From NCBI GenBank assembly GCA_965223165.1, contig CBDCVQ010000001.1, positions 124,001-188,000 of the forward strand: 64,000 bases of DNA, read 5' to 3'. Below the pieces are notes generated by a model that worked only from the letters and a program-made list of their open reading frames with translations, did no database searches and was not told where the DNA came from. This document shows positions 44,793 through 54,545 of this stretch, piece by piece; position 1 is the stretch's first letter, and every line of letters starts with the position of its first letter. This DNA comes from JABDMH01 sp965223165 (GTDB lineage Bacteria; Bacteroidota; Bacteroidia; Chitinophagales; Saprospiraceae). The position numbers and the translations under genes are program-made.

Positions 44793-44865
44793 GGTAACGT
44801 AGCTCAAATGGTAGAGCACCAGTGTGAAGAACTGGAGGTAGTTGGTTCGATACCAACCGTTGCCG
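44793..44865 (+). tRNA. tRNA-like cloverleaf, apparent anticodon GAA, unusual
   Basis: 73 bases directly after tRNA-Tyr form a full cloverleaf. Acceptor GGTAACG/CGTTGCC has one G-U pair; D stem is GCTC/GAGC; anticodon arm is CCAGT-GTGAAGA-ACTGG; T arm is GTTGGTTCGATACCAAC. The loop reads anticodon GAA (Phe), but G32 and G37 are atypical and no CCA is encoded. It may be a minor or decaying tRNA; identity is uncertain. Confidence 0.5.
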
Positions 44866-45088
44866 CATATGGGAAAGTAACGTCAAATGGTTTGACAACT
44901 GCCTGCTAGGCAGAGCCCATCCAAGATCATTGGTCGAGTGTAACTTGCTATTCAACTGGCCAAGGCCTACGCTACTGCCTTTAAGGCACCAAAGCTGCAC
45001 ATGCCACGCTCGCGCAGCAGAAAAAGACGGAAGCCGTGGTAAGGAGCTCACTCCATTTCTCGCTAGAATCGTCAATAGCCAAAATCAA
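44866..45088 (+). other. Region with degenerate tRNA-like arms
   Basis: GTCAAATGGTTTGAC (a D-arm-like hairpin, about 44882-44896) is followed by CTGCCTGCTAGGCAG (an anticodon-arm-like hairpin with GCT). Further on there is TGCCTTTAAGGCA. The pieces resemble broken copies of tRNA genes downstream of the two cloverleafs. No complete acceptor or T arm can be formed. Confidence 0.35.
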
Positions 45089-45121
45089 AGAGGCTGCACT
45101 CAGCACGCTGAGCCAGCCTCT
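45089..45121 (-). terminator. Intrinsic terminator of the tyrosinase-VWA gene
   Basis: AGAGGCTG and CAGCCTCT form an 8-bp outer stem, with an inner CTCAG/CTGAG stem. On the minus strand it lies about 35 bases after the stop codon at 45158 and is followed by TTTGATTTTGG. Confidence 0.75.
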
Positions 45122-45157
45122 ATATAATATAAATCTTGGGTACGATCTAGCTCGAAC

Positions 45158-48100
45158 CTATTTCCTCCTGCCCCGTCGGCCCTTCGCCTTGGAGGGCACT
45201 GGTGCATATGGTTGAATCTTTGCGGTCTTCGGCGCGGCTGCCTTCTTCGCCTCTGGTGCCTCTGCCTGCTCTATCTTCTCACCTTCCACAGCTTTCAGTA
45301 TTCCAAAGTTTTCATCTGCCACCAACGCTTTTAATCTGGCCAGATCCATGATCTTCGAGAAATCATCGGAAAATGTCGTGATGGCAGGTGCTACCGATAG
45401 CCGCTCGCGCTTGTACTTCTTGATGCACTTCTTGAGGGCTTTCATGTCCACACCCATTTCTTGGAGTTTCTTGAGCAGTCTTGCGCTCAGCACTTTATCA
45501 GATAATAGACACTCCAATAGCTTGCATACACAATCGTCATGGCCTCCGTCTGAAGGAGTTGGTGCTGGCGGTCGATCACCCCCCGTCCATACTCCGGCGG
45601 TGACGGTCTTTTCTCTTGTAAATCTACTGCCTTCCTGTGTCGCTCCTTCTGCTCGTACCCTAAAAGTATACACACCCGGCAAGGTCGTGACATAATCGGC
45701 CCTATAGTGACCTGCTTTGGAGGGTGTCAATCTCACATTTTCTGTGCCACCGTCTGGTGCGGTTAGTTGAGCTACCACATAGGCCGATGACCTCAACGGG
45801 ATACTGTACTCACTCAGCGAAGCAAAAACGGTGATCACTGCCCCGGGTTCTCTACTCTTTTGGATACTGGTAGCTTCAAAGTCAATATTGGAGTATGTTT
45901 TCACGATCATGCTATAGGGTACATGCTGTCGATTTAATTTGGCCAAACGTTCGATCAAGTTTTGATCCTTTTCAATTAATGCTTGCAGCTGCTGTCTATC
46001 CACCAACTTAAAGACTGCCTGCCATTTGCCAGCATGGCTCCCCGCCGGATCACCAACCAATGCTGGCAGCCCCATTCTGAAATACGCTACCTGTTTCCCT
46101 AGGATGTACTCAATATTGGGCTCTGAGGTCGCAGAATTACCATGTATCTCTTTGCCGCTCGGAGTTATGAGATAAAAATCCAGCAATTCTGGAATCGGGC
46201 ATAGGGCGATCACATCGGTCGATATATCCGCCTCTGTCAAATTGAAGGTTATGCGGTGGTTTGTATCCCAGATCAATTCACCTTGTGGATCGAGGACGAT
46301 GTTGTCCTTTGTGATCCCGGCCAAAATCTGAACGAAATATTTCGACAATTTAAATTCCTCTTCTTGCGCTGTCAGATTACCCGTGATGACCAGATCGCCC
46401 CCGGTGTTTTGGGTGATATCATTCAGCGCAGCTGTATTGACCTGACCGGGCAATCCAAAACCAATGGCGTAAGTGCGTGCGTCGATATCGGTAGATGCAG
46501 CCGCTATGTCGGGAGGTCTATTGTTGTGCCCGTCCGTCAATACCACCATGGCTTTGGGATTGGCAGCTGAAGCGGTATTGAGAAGCGTTCTTCCCGTCTG
46601 AATTCCTCCCCCTACGGAGGTCCAACCACGCGGATCGAAGTCTGATCCATTGATCAATGCATTGAAATTGCTGGCGGCACTTTTCTGTGTCATAGCCAAT
46701 ACAGCAGTGGAAACGTCATCAAAACTTACCAACCCGATCTCGTCACTATTTCTCAACAGATCAAAAAATGTGGTTGCCGCGCTCCTCATCAGAGCACTCC
46801 TTGTGCTAGAGCCTCCCGCAGCAGCTGACATGCTACCCGAGCGATCCAATACCAGCGCGACAGAATTGTCGACGCGAGCTATTTTGGTTGCGGTCAGATT
46901 GACAGTGTACGTCCATTCTACAGGTCTCGAAAATTCCGCCCCTTCGGTGGCCGCATAGTACCCCTCTTCGTCGACAATATATGCCTGTATGGTTACATTG
47001 GATGTCTGTTGCGTGTTGCCCCCCGCGGAAAAGAACTGCACCCATACCAATCCTTCCACTACGTCATTGTCGGGATCGGGATCAACCTCAAACTCAGTGC
47101 CCATAGGCGTCAATCCAAAGTTTCCCGAGGGCGTAGAGGTAATTCTAAATCTCGTCTTGCGTGCTGTACGTACCGAAAACCTAACGGCTCTATAGTGGGT
47201 CATGCCTTCAGGCACATTGCCAAAAGAGACAGAAGGAGTGTCCAAGGTAATCTCCGGCAGATCGGTGTCATACCAAACGCCGTTGCCATGCATGGTGTGT
47301 CCATCGATTACACTGCTGGGAGTAGCTGGAGGGTCGGTCCATGGGGCTGTTGCACCGCTATTGTGGAAAATCATTGCATCGTTGAGACCATGGCCAGGGA
47401 ATATCCCTTGGACAGTGCCACGATACGAACCCGTGTATTCATACTTGGGCAGTGTAGGGTTTTTGTCGAGCCAAATAGACCACATTCGATCTATGGCCGC
47501 GTGGTGCAGGTAAAACACCGGATCATTTGGGGATCCGCCTGTGATCATATTTCCACCTACCCACCGATGTACCAAGTTATGAATGTCCTCAGAATCATCC
47601 TTTAGGGTTTCATAGTTGCCAGCCGCTATGGCATTTCTGAAGGACGAACCTACGCCCGTCACGATCGAATCATTATCTGGTAGGTTGGGAGCATCTGTCC
47701 TTTCTGCAAATGCTCTCGAGAATGTGGCAGGATTGGCATCGCTTCGAATGGGCCAATCTTCGGGATCAAATGCATACGGGTACGGTGATGTTGGTGCCCC
47801 AGGTTCCCTTTTGACATGATCATTGTCGGCATCATCCCCATCTACACCAATAAACTCATGGTGAAAGGGATAGCCGTGATTTGGAATTGGTGCAGTGCCT
47901 GCATCCTGATCACGCGTCCAATCCCAATAGGGAATGGTCACATCGTCATAACCAGGAATGCTCCGAATCAGCTCTTCGAATTGATATAGCATCTCCCTGT
48001 GCCACGGGAAAAAGGCAGAATGAAAATGTGCCCAGCCTGGATTGGTCAGTGCTCCCGTGATTGGGTTGCGCGAGGCACTAGCCATAGCCAATCTATGAGT

Positions 48101-48244
48101 CTCGACAAAGTCATCATATCGGCTCCATGTGCCTGGATTGAGTAGGCTTGGTGATTGGACGGGGTCCTTGAGTATGACGATGGCTTCAGCAAATCTGCGC
48201 CGCTCCGCATCGGTCATCTTCTTTAGGTTCTTTCTGACTTTCAT
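45158..48244 (-). CDS. Tyrosinase-von Willebrand factor A fusion protein
   Basis: 1028 residues. The N-terminal tyrosinase domain has the CuA site (H50, the HFH pair at 73/75, and H82 in FFPWHREML) and the CuB site (H222 and H226 in IHNLVHRWVGG, HH at 247-248 in NDPVFYLHHAAIDRMW), so it should bind two coppers and oxidise phenols. A beta-sandwich region follows (about 330-455). Then comes a VWA domain with MIDAS LVLDRSGSMS (D467, S469, S471) and VVLTDGHNN. After this are a CLCA-like beta region, a CVCKLLECLLSD segment and a Lys/Ala-rich basic tail. No signal peptide is visible. The combination of copper oxidase with a metal-dependent adhesion domain is unusual. It is monocistronic, with a strong terminator behind it. 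Confidence 0.9.
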   Translation of the reverse strand: MKVRKNLKKMTDAERRRFAEAIVILKDPVQSPSLLNPGTWSRYDDFVETHRLAMASASRNPITGALTNPGWAHFHSAFFPWHREMLYQFEELIRSIPGYDDVTIPYWDWTRDQDAGTAPIPNHGYPFHHEFIGVDGDDADNDHVKREPGAPTSPYPYAFDPEDWPIRSDANPATFSRAFAERTDAPNLPDNDSIVTGVGSSFRNAIAAGNYETLKDDSEDIHNLVHRWVGGNMITGGSPNDPVFYLHHAAIDRMWSIWLDKNPTLPKYEYTGSYRGTVQGIFPGHGLNDAMIFHNSGATAPWTDPPATPSSVIDGHTMHGNGVWYDTDLPEITLDTPSVSFGNVPEGMTHYRAVRFSVRTARKTRFRITSTPSGNFGLTPMGTEFEVDPDPDNDVVEGLVWVQFFSAGGNTQQTSNVTIQAYIVDEEGYYAATEGAEFSRPVEWTYTVNLTATKIARVDNSVALVLDRSGSMSAAAGGSSTRSALMRSAATTFFDLLRNSDEIGLVSFDDVSTAVLAMTQKSAASNFNALINGSDFDPRGWTSVGGGIQTGRTLLNTASAANPKAMVVLTDGHNNRPPDIAAASTDIDARTYAIGFGLPGQVNTAALNDITQNTGGDLVITGNLTAQEEEFKLSKYFVQILAGITKDNIVLDPQGELIWDTNHRITFNLTEADISTDVIALCPIPELLDFYLITPSGKEIHGNSATSEPNIEYILGKQVAYFRMGLPALVGDPAGSHAGKWQAVFKLVDRQQLQALIEKDQNLIERLAKLNRQHVPYSMIVKTYSNIDFEATSIQKSREPGAVITVFASLSEYSIPLRSSAYVVAQLTAPDGGTENVRLTPSKAGHYRADYVTTLPGVYTFRVRAEGATQEGSRFTREKTVTAGVWTGGDRPPAPTPSDGGHDDCVCKLLECLLSDKVLSARLLKKLQEMGVDMKALKKCIKKYKRERLSVAPAITTFSDDFSKIMDLARLKALVADENFGILKAVEGEKIEQAEAPEAKKAAAPKTAKIQPYAPVPSKAKGRRGRRK

Positions 48245-48718
48245 ACTTCGCTTTACTACTAAGTGTCACATTGTCCAGAAACGTAACCGATCGACCGCCA
48301 CTTTTTTTTTGATCGCGCTTTCACATCACTCCACTTGCCAGACTGCGACTGCCTTCCCATTTTGTTGCTATGTATCCACCTACGCTCTATTGCGATCCGT
48401 ACGGCCAGTGACATGCACATCCACGCCGCGAAGCGATCGCCTTCCCAGGTCAATCTTATCGGAAGGAGGACATTTCCTCAAACATGAAGACATCCCTTCT
48501 CAAGGTGATGATAGGTGCGGCGTGCGGTATCGAGGGAACAGTAGGGGCCAGCGCCTCAGGGAATACGACCTGAATGGACCATGGACGTCTCTCGAATAGG
48601 GTACGCTCTTTTGCCCTCTCCGTCTCCAGCACTAAACTAGATGGGTAGGTCCTATGGGAGCTATGACAATCCAGAGTATTGTCACGAAAGTCACTTGTAG
48701 ACAGTCCTTGCTATGAAA
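48245..48718. other. Intergenic region between tyrosinase-VWA and LytTR genes
   Basis: No supported gene; short frames on the plus strand lack domain character. The part next to 48245 should contain the tyrosinase-VWA promoter, but no clean TAnnTTTG box stands out. Confidence 0.35.
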
Positions 48719-49420
48719 TCAACCGTTTCTCCCACTCATCCCATCCAACCTCTCAAAAACCAGCACCTTATACATAGCACTCACGGGAACCTTACCATCT
48801 CCAATCACCAGATGGGCTTTGGTGCGCTTTGCCACTCGGTCCAAATTGGCGATGTATGATTTATGCGTGCGTTGGAAATGCTCAGGCAGCAGGCCTGTCA
48901 TATTAGTGAGGGTCTCGGAGATCAGGTACATTCTTGCATCGGTGAAGATCTTCAGATAGTTCCCAAAACTCTGGATGTACAAGATGGAGTCGAAGGAAAT
49001 ATTGACGGGCATGCCGTCGTGCTTTATTTGAAGGACTTCACGCCTCCCGTTATCCTTAGGTCTTGCTATGCTCGAAGCCGACACCTTGTTGATCGCCTTC
49101 AGAAAGCGCTCCATCTTCACCGGCTTCAATAGGTAATCCACTACGCCATAATCGTAACTTTCCAAGGCATATTCGGAGTACGCGGTGGTCAAAATGACCT
49201 TGGGCGGATCGACCATGGAGCGTAAAATCTCCATGCCCGTAAGTTCGGGCATCTCAATGTCAAGAAAAATAAGGTCTACTTCACCTCGCTGAATGAAATT
49301 GATAAACTCCAGCGGGTTCCCAGTACTAAGCACCAATTCGAAGTTGTCAATCTTGGCGCAGTAGTCCTCCAGCACCTTACGTGCCAGCTCCTCATCGTCT
49401 ATGATGCCAATTTTCACCAT
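48719..49420 (-). CDS. LytTR-family response regulator
   Basis: 233 residues. Receiver domain: acidic pair DDE (8-10), phosphoacceptor D54 in LIFLDIEMPEL, the Thr in VILTTAYSEYA and the Lys in LLKPVK. The C-terminal LytTR DNA-binding domain (about 130-228) shows ILYIQSFGNYLKIFT and the typical FQRTHKSYIANLDRV. It receives phosphate from the sensor kinase whose gene ends 3 bases upstream. It is divergent to the serine-hydrolase cluster at 50.6 kb, which it may control. Confidence 0.93.
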   Translation of the reverse strand: MVKIGIIDDEELARKVLEDYCAKIDNFELVLSTGNPLEFINFIQRGEVDLIFLDIEMPELTGMEILRSMVDPPKVILTTAYSEYALESYDYGVVDYLLKPVKMERFLKAINKVSASSIARPKDNGRREVLQIKHDGMPVNISFDSILYIQSFGNYLKIFTDARMYLISETLTNMTGLLPEHFQRTHKSYIANLDRVAKRTKAHLVIGDGKVPVSAMYKVLVFERLDGMSGRNG

Positions 49421-49423
49421 CGC

Positions 49424-50431
49424 TTATCCTTTTGATCCGGCACCTCCTAAATTAACAGACAACTCCACCTGATAGGCTTTCTCCCCATCGCTGATCTCCA
49501 ATGTATGCGAGTCCGGATACAATAGACCTAAACGTCTTCGCACATTCTCCAGCCCCAGCCCCTCCCTCATGGATGCAGCAGCCGAGGATGGCTTTGAATT
49601 GACAACGGAAAAATGAAGTGTGGATTTCTCTACGGACGCGGAGATATCAATTCTGCTTTGCTCATTGGTACTCTTGGCCCCATGCTTTATCGCATTCTCG
49701 ACAAATGGGATGAGCAACATCGGAGCAATCCTCAAGTCCCTCAGATTTCCTTCAATCGCAAACTCCACTTTACAACGTTTACTTAGCCTTTTCTCCTCAA
49801 GCAACAAATAGTTCTCAATAAATTCTAGCTCCTCTTTCAATAGAACGGCATCCTTCTTTGAGCTCTCTAGCTGATATCGCATCAATTCTGAGAGTTGCAT
49901 GACAAGCTCTGGAGTTTCAGGCGACTGTTCTCTGGAAAGTGAATAAATGCTATTTAGTGAATTAAACAAAAAATGAGGATTCACCTGCTCCTTTAGATAG
50001 TTGAGCTCCATGTCCTTCTGCAACCTCTCCTTTTCCTCGTTGTCTCTCCGGATGATCATGTTTCTCCGCAAAAAGAAAGCCGCCATACCTGTTCCCGTGG
50101 TATAAATGAGAAAAAAGAACATTTTAGAAACACCGACCCAATTCGGCGCATCATATACTTTCAAATAGGCACCCAAAAATATGGTCGCGACAAGAAACAC
50201 TCCGTACAAAAAATACCGCCTCCTATCATAGAGCAAAGGAATAAGAATGAAATGGTTGACCCAAATCACCGCCATTATAACCACGGCATAGCCAAGCTGC
50301 CATAGATAAAACTCGGTGATACTACCAAACTGATCCCTGAACAGCCAACCGCCAGATATTTCAAGCATGGCGACCAATAAAAAGGCGCCTGCATTAATGA
50401 GTATGGTATTCTTCAGAGACTTTTCTAACAC
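49424..50431 (-). CDS. LytS/YehU-type sensor histidine kinase
   Basis: 335 residues. Four membrane helices fill the first 120 residues (TILINAGAFLLVAML, YLWQLGYAVVIMAVIW, YGVFLVATIFLGAYL and MFFFLIYTTGTGMAAFF). The His_kinase domain has the phosphoacceptor H153 in EQVNPHFLFNSLNSIYSL, and the ATPase part has MLLIPFVENAIKHGA and GLGLENVRRRL. No external sensor domain is present, so it probably senses a membrane-related signal. Co-transcribed with the LytTR regulator. Confidence 0.93.
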   Translation of the reverse strand: MLEKSLKNTILINAGAFLLVAMLEISGGWLFRDQFGSITEFYLWQLGYAVVIMAVIWVNHFILIPLLYDRRRYFLYGVFLVATIFLGAYLKVYDAPNWVGVSKMFFFLIYTTGTGMAAFFLRRNMIIRRDNEEKERLQKDMELNYLKEQVNPHFLFNSLNSIYSLSREQSPETPELVMQLSELMRYQLESSKKDAVLLKEELEFIENYLLLEEKRLSKRCKVEFAIEGNLRDLRIAPMLLIPFVENAIKHGAKSTNEQSRIDISASVEKSTLHFSVVNSKPSSAAASMREGLGLENVRRRLGLLYPDSHTLEISDGEKAYQVELSVNLGGAGSKG

Positions 50432-50648
50432 AACCGAGCTGTCAAAATCCGATAAAGATAGTGTCTGAAGCGTAAGGTCCTACAATTTCGGGACAAAACG
50501 CATACATCCATGACGAAATGGTCTTGTCATCTAATTCCTGCGTATGTCACGCGCAAGGTACTGACCGCAAATCAAGCCATACTTTCATCCAGCATTGCAC
50601 CCAAACCATAGCTCTTTCCCTCCAATAGTCACCTAGTCAAGTACATAC

Positions 50649-52475
50649 ATGAACCATATTATCTCTGTTCTCTTAATCACCCTTCTTTCTCAATCATGTG
50701 TAAAAGAATCCAATACCGATACCACAGCCAATCCCATCAGAAAGGTTGAAACTGGTCTCATAAAGCGCGTATACATAGAGGGCGACTCCACATGGTCGAT
50801 AGAAGAACGCATGGAGCACTACGGAATTCCGGGTGTCAGCGTTGCCGTGATAAATAAGGGTAAGATTGAATGGGCCAAAGGCTATGGTGTGGTAGATAAG
50901 GAAAGCAAATCTCCGGTGACCGAGCAAACACTTTTCCAAGCATCTTTACTTGGCATGCCCGTCACCGCGTATGGTGCACTAAGTCTCGTCGAACAAAACA
51001 AGGTAACCTTACATGAGAACATTAACAGCTACTTAAAATCCTGGAAATTGCCAGACAATGAATTCACAAGAGACAGGAAGGCCACGATCAAGAACCTCCT
51101 GAATCATTCGGCTGGAATAAACCTTCACGCCATTCCCGGATATAGTCCGGATTCGCCCGTACCCACCCTTGTGGAGATACTGAATGGCACGCCTCCAGCC
51201 AAAAACAGTCAAGTACTCGTAAATAAGGAACCTGACGAAAGTATCTATATCTCAGCTGCCGGCTATGCAATCATTCAACAAATGATGACAGACATTCAGG
51301 ACAAACCATTTCCAGATATTATGCGTGAATTAGTGCTGCAACCATTAGAAATGAACCACAGCACGTTTGATCAACCGCTTACTACCGAGCACTTGGCAAT
51401 GGCGGCAACGGGCTATCTAGAAGATGGCTCCATGGTAGAAGGTAGAGCACATAGCTATCCAAGCATGGCTTCAAACGGTCTATGGGCAACCGCGTCCGAC
51501 ATCGCAAAATTTGTAATCAACATACAGCAAACCCTAAAAGGCGAAAGCAACAGGGGATTATCCAGAGATATGACTGAATTGATGGTTACCCCCTATGGAA
51601 TAAGTGGTTATGGGCCACGCTTTAAGTATGGACTTGGATTTCAAGTCATTCCTATCAAGGATGAGACCTATCTGAGACATTGGGGATGGAATACGGGTTT
51701 TTATGCGCAGATAGCAGCACATAGGGACAAAGGCTTCGGCGTGGTTGTGCTAACCAATAGCACCTTTCCGGATTTTAATGACGAACTCATTCGTTCTGTG
51801 GCCCGTGCTTATGCTTGGGATGACTATGTGCCTACCCATAAGCAGATAGACATTGGACCATCTCTGGCCAAAAAGATTACTGGAAGATATCAAGCCAATA
51901 ATACCATTGTAGAGGTTTTTCAAGAGGGCGATCAGCTGTTCACTAAAAACATACTTGATGTAAGCGCCGAAGAACTGGTCAGAGTTTCAGACAGCCTTTT
52001 TGTCAGAAGAAACTCTAGTCGATTCATTCAATTCAGGCCAGACAATGAAAATGCAGCGGTCCATATGCTCTCCATCAATAGAAATGATAGCACCATAGCT
52101 TCCACATATGCCAAGGTAGACAGTGGCAAAAAAGCTCCGGTGGAATTCCTTCTCGCAGGTGACTTTGAAAAAGCACTGCAGGCATATAGGGCCTTAAAGG
52201 AACGTGACGCTGCGCACCCTGCAGTTGCGGAAGACTACCTAAATGACCTAGGTTATCGTTTCTTTCACGAGGACAGAATGGAGCTATCGCAACACACCTT
52301 CAAGGTGAATACGATACTCTATCCCCACAGTTATCAAGTGTACGATAGTTATGCAGAAGCCTGCGTGAAATCAGGAAAAATAGATCTGGCAATCACCAAC
52401 TACGCCAAATCACTTGAACTAAATCCTCAAAACAACCATGCCAGGCATCAGCTTAAGGAACTGCAAAAAAGATGA
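50649..52475 (+). CDS. Beta-lactamase-fold serine hydrolase homologue, catalytic residues replaced, with TPR tail
   Basis: 608 residues with a lipoprotein-type signal (ISVLLITLLSQSC). Residues about 50-400 follow the class C beta-lactamase/esterase fold, but the SxxK motif is absent: the family's FQ.AS.SKP.TA reads here FQASLLGMPVTA, so Ser and Lys become Leu and Met. The YxN/YSG position reads IYISAAGY, replacing the catalytic Tyr. The third motif region RHWGWNTGF is kept. A C-terminal TPR-like part follows (FEKALQAYRALKERD...LAITNYAKSLELNPQNNHA). It may be a binding protein rather than an enzyme. First of a plus-strand cluster; overlaps the next gene by 4 bases. Confidence 0.85.
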   Translation: MNHIISVLLITLLSQSCVKESNTDTTANPIRKVETGLIKRVYIEGDSTWSIEERMEHYGIPGVSVAVINKGKIEWAKGYGVVDKESKSPVTEQTLFQASLLGMPVTAYGALSLVEQNKVTLHENINSYLKSWKLPDNEFTRDRKATIKNLLNHSAGINLHAIPGYSPDSPVPTLVEILNGTPPAKNSQVLVNKEPDESIYISAAGYAIIQQMMTDIQDKPFPDIMRELVLQPLEMNHSTFDQPLTTEHLAMAATGYLEDGSMVEGRAHSYPSMASNGLWATASDIAKFVINIQQTLKGESNRGLSRDMTELMVTPYGISGYGPRFKYGLGFQVIPIKDETYLRHWGWNTGFYAQIAAHRDKGFGVVVLTNSTFPDFNDELIRSVARAYAWDDYVPTHKQIDIGPSLAKKITGRYQANNTIVEVFQEGDQLFTKNILDVSAEELVRVSDSLFVRRNSSRFIQFRPDNENAAVHMLSINRNDSTIASTYAKVDSGKKAPVEFLLAGDFEKALQAYRALKERDAAHPAVAEDYLNDLGYRFFHEDRMELSQHTFKVNTILYPHSYQVYDSYAEACVKSGKIDLAITNYAKSLELNPQNNHARHQLKELQKR

Positions 52476-54508
52476 TTGAAACCTACCTCATCCATTGGGT
52501 AGATTTTATTAGCAAACATCCACAATCTAGTATCGTGAAAGCCAACACAGGACTACTGCTCACTATTCTTCTAATACTGACAAACCGCGGCTTTGCCCAA
52601 CAAAGCCCTAGCCTAGCACCGGAAGCTACCGCCGACGAAGTCGCGGGCTCTTTCTGGGATGTTCCCCCTCTCGAAGAGGCCTTTATTGACGCATCGCCAA
52701 CTAAACGGAAAGACGGTATTCTCGTGGGCGAACTCGGCATCGATGGCGGCAATAAAGCGATGATTGTAAAGCTGGCCAAGGAGATCGCCGATAGTACGTA
52801 TGGCATTTACGACAGCTTTCTCATAGCTTATAAGGGCAAACTCCTCTTTGAATCCTATTTCACGCAAAGTCGTATTAATCTGCCTCATCCTCAATCATCA
52901 GCGACGAAATCCTACACAAGTTTGGCACTGGGCCGTGCCATTCAGTTAGGCTATCTGTCCATGGCCGATTTAGACAAACCCCTGGTCAGCTTTCTCAATG
53001 AGCTGGATCCAACAAAATTTGTTGAAGGCGCAGAAAAGATCACGCTACATAAGGCATTGACTATGAGCGGTGGGCTTCGCGTCAGTAGCGATAAATGGAA
53101 GGAACTTCAGGAAGATCCCGCGGCGTTACAGGGTCAAGGTCTGGTTCAGACGCTTCTCGAGCATAGCTCACCCATCACCGCGGAGTCTCAGGGCTATGCC
53201 TATGGCAACTTCAATTCAAACTTGGTGATGTCGGTCATTGAGGCGGTGGTGCCCGGGACGGCCAAGGACTTTATCAAACATGAGCTTCTCGACAAACTGG
53301 GCATCACGAATTATCGCTGGCAAACCCATGTGAGTGGTCTACCAGAAGCTGGTTGGCGGGTGAGCATGACACCACGGGATATGGTCAAGTGGGGTACACT
53401 CGTTTTGAACAAAGGCAAGTGGAACGGAGAACAGCTCGTACCAGAGGCGTATGTTACTAAGGCCACCAGTGCCATCACTCAACCTACCGAAACCTGGCAG
53501 CCTAAAACCTATCGCTACGGTTATTTTTGGTATCAGACGAACATAGATCTCGGCCCTAAGAGCTACAAGGCCCATTTAGCGTGGGGTGGCGGCGGACAAC
53601 ACATCATAGTGCTTGAAGAACTTGACCTAATTATTGTGGTCACTGGACAAGACATGGATGACACCATAATGACGCAGGTTTCAGAAATCGTCCTACCTGC
53701 CTTTGCCCCAAATAAATCTCCTCTTCTCCAAGGCCCATATATAGGTCAAGAAACTCCCGGTCTCACTCCCAAGGCTTTCGCTCCTGGCATGGTTACCACT
53801 GATGGTTGGGAGTATGGTGGTGCCTTCACACCTGATCTGGAAGAGTTTTATTTCCTTAGGTACAACGAGGAAACTGAAGACCAAGAGTTTGTGGTTGTTT
53901 ACCAGAGAAATAATACCTGGTTAGACTCAGTTATCTCGCCCAGACTAGGGCAACCCTTTATCGCGCCTGATGGCCAGACACTGCATCTAGGTAAGCGGTA
54001 TAAGAACCGTGGCGACAGCGGTTGGTCAGAAGTCAAAAACCTTGGAGCTCCATTTGACAGCTTACCTATTATGCGCCTCACAGCTTCGGCCAATGGTACC
54101 TACTTCTTTGACGAGTTTAAACGAGATTTCACCGGCTCCATTCGATATTCTCGATTAGTAAACGGAAAGCACGAAGATCCTAAACTGCTCAACTCAACCA
54201 TTAATGCAGGAAAGAGCTTTCATCCATTTATCGCACCGGATGAGTCTTACCTCATTTTTGATGGCAAAAGAGAAGATGGATTTGGTAACTCAGACATCTA
54301 TATCAGCTTTAAACAGCAAGATGGCTCCTGGGGAGATCCCATCAACATGGGAGACCAGATAAACACAGAGGCCTGGGAAGCCTGCGCAACCGTAACCCTC
54401 GATGGCAAGTACCTCTTCTTCAATCGGAATATGGGTTCAGACCAATATGAAAATGTGGATATCTTCTGGGTAGATGCCCGGATCATCGAACACCTTAGAA
54501 CCCAATAG
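52472..54508 (+). CDS. Beta-lactamase-fold serine hydrolase with C-terminal PD40-type beta-propeller
   Basis: 678 residues with a signal-like hydrophobic segment (about residues 25-42, LLLTILLILTNRGFAQ). The hydrolase domain (about 65-410) has intact SxxK as SATK in PQSSATKSYTSLALGRAIQLGYL, YGN in YAYGNFNSN and the third motif region AWGGGGQH, so it is probably an active esterase or D-Ala peptidase-like enzyme. The C-terminal 230 residues carry PD40/TolB-like blades (YGGAFTPDLEEFYFLRY, QPFIAPDGQTLHLGKRY, HPFIAPDESYLIFDGKR). It shares the cluster's paralogous domain with the gene at 55.9 kb. Confidence 0.88.
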   Translation: MIETYLIHWVDFISKHPQSSIVKANTGLLLTILLILTNRGFAQQSPSLAPEATADEVAGSFWDVPPLEEAFIDASPTKRKDGILVGELGIDGGNKAMIVKLAKEIADSTYGIYDSFLIAYKGKLLFESYFTQSRINLPHPQSSATKSYTSLALGRAIQLGYLSMADLDKPLVSFLNELDPTKFVEGAEKITLHKALTMSGGLRVSSDKWKELQEDPAALQGQGLVQTLLEHSSPITAESQGYAYGNFNSNLVMSVIEAVVPGTAKDFIKHELLDKLGITNYRWQTHVSGLPEAGWRVSMTPRDMVKWGTLVLNKGKWNGEQLVPEAYVTKATSAITQPTETWQPKTYRYGYFWYQTNIDLGPKSYKAHLAWGGGGQHIIVLEELDLIIVVTGQDMDDTIMTQVSEIVLPAFAPNKSPLLQGPYIGQETPGLTPKAFAPGMVTTDGWEYGGAFTPDLEEFYFLRYNEETEDQEFVVVYQRNNTWLDSVISPRLGQPFIAPDGQTLHLGKRYKNRGDSGWSEVKNLGAPFDSLPIMRLTASANGTYFFDEFKRDFTGSIRYSRLVNGKHEDPKLLNSTINAGKSFHPFIAPDESYLIFDGKREDGFGNSDIYISFKQQDGSWGDPINMGDQINTEAWEACATVTLDGKYLFFNRNMGSDQYENVDIFWVDARIIEHLRTQ

Positions 54509-54545
54509 AGCACTTCTATTCCAATGGCGAATTGAAAGCAAAACA

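Noticed and set aside
4590..53170. Avoidance of CTCGAG as evidence for the nuclease specificity
   Set aside because: Several CTCGAG sites are visible (for example near 4592, 8301, 24831, 28651, 40204, 53158), so no clear depletion supports or refutes the specificity.
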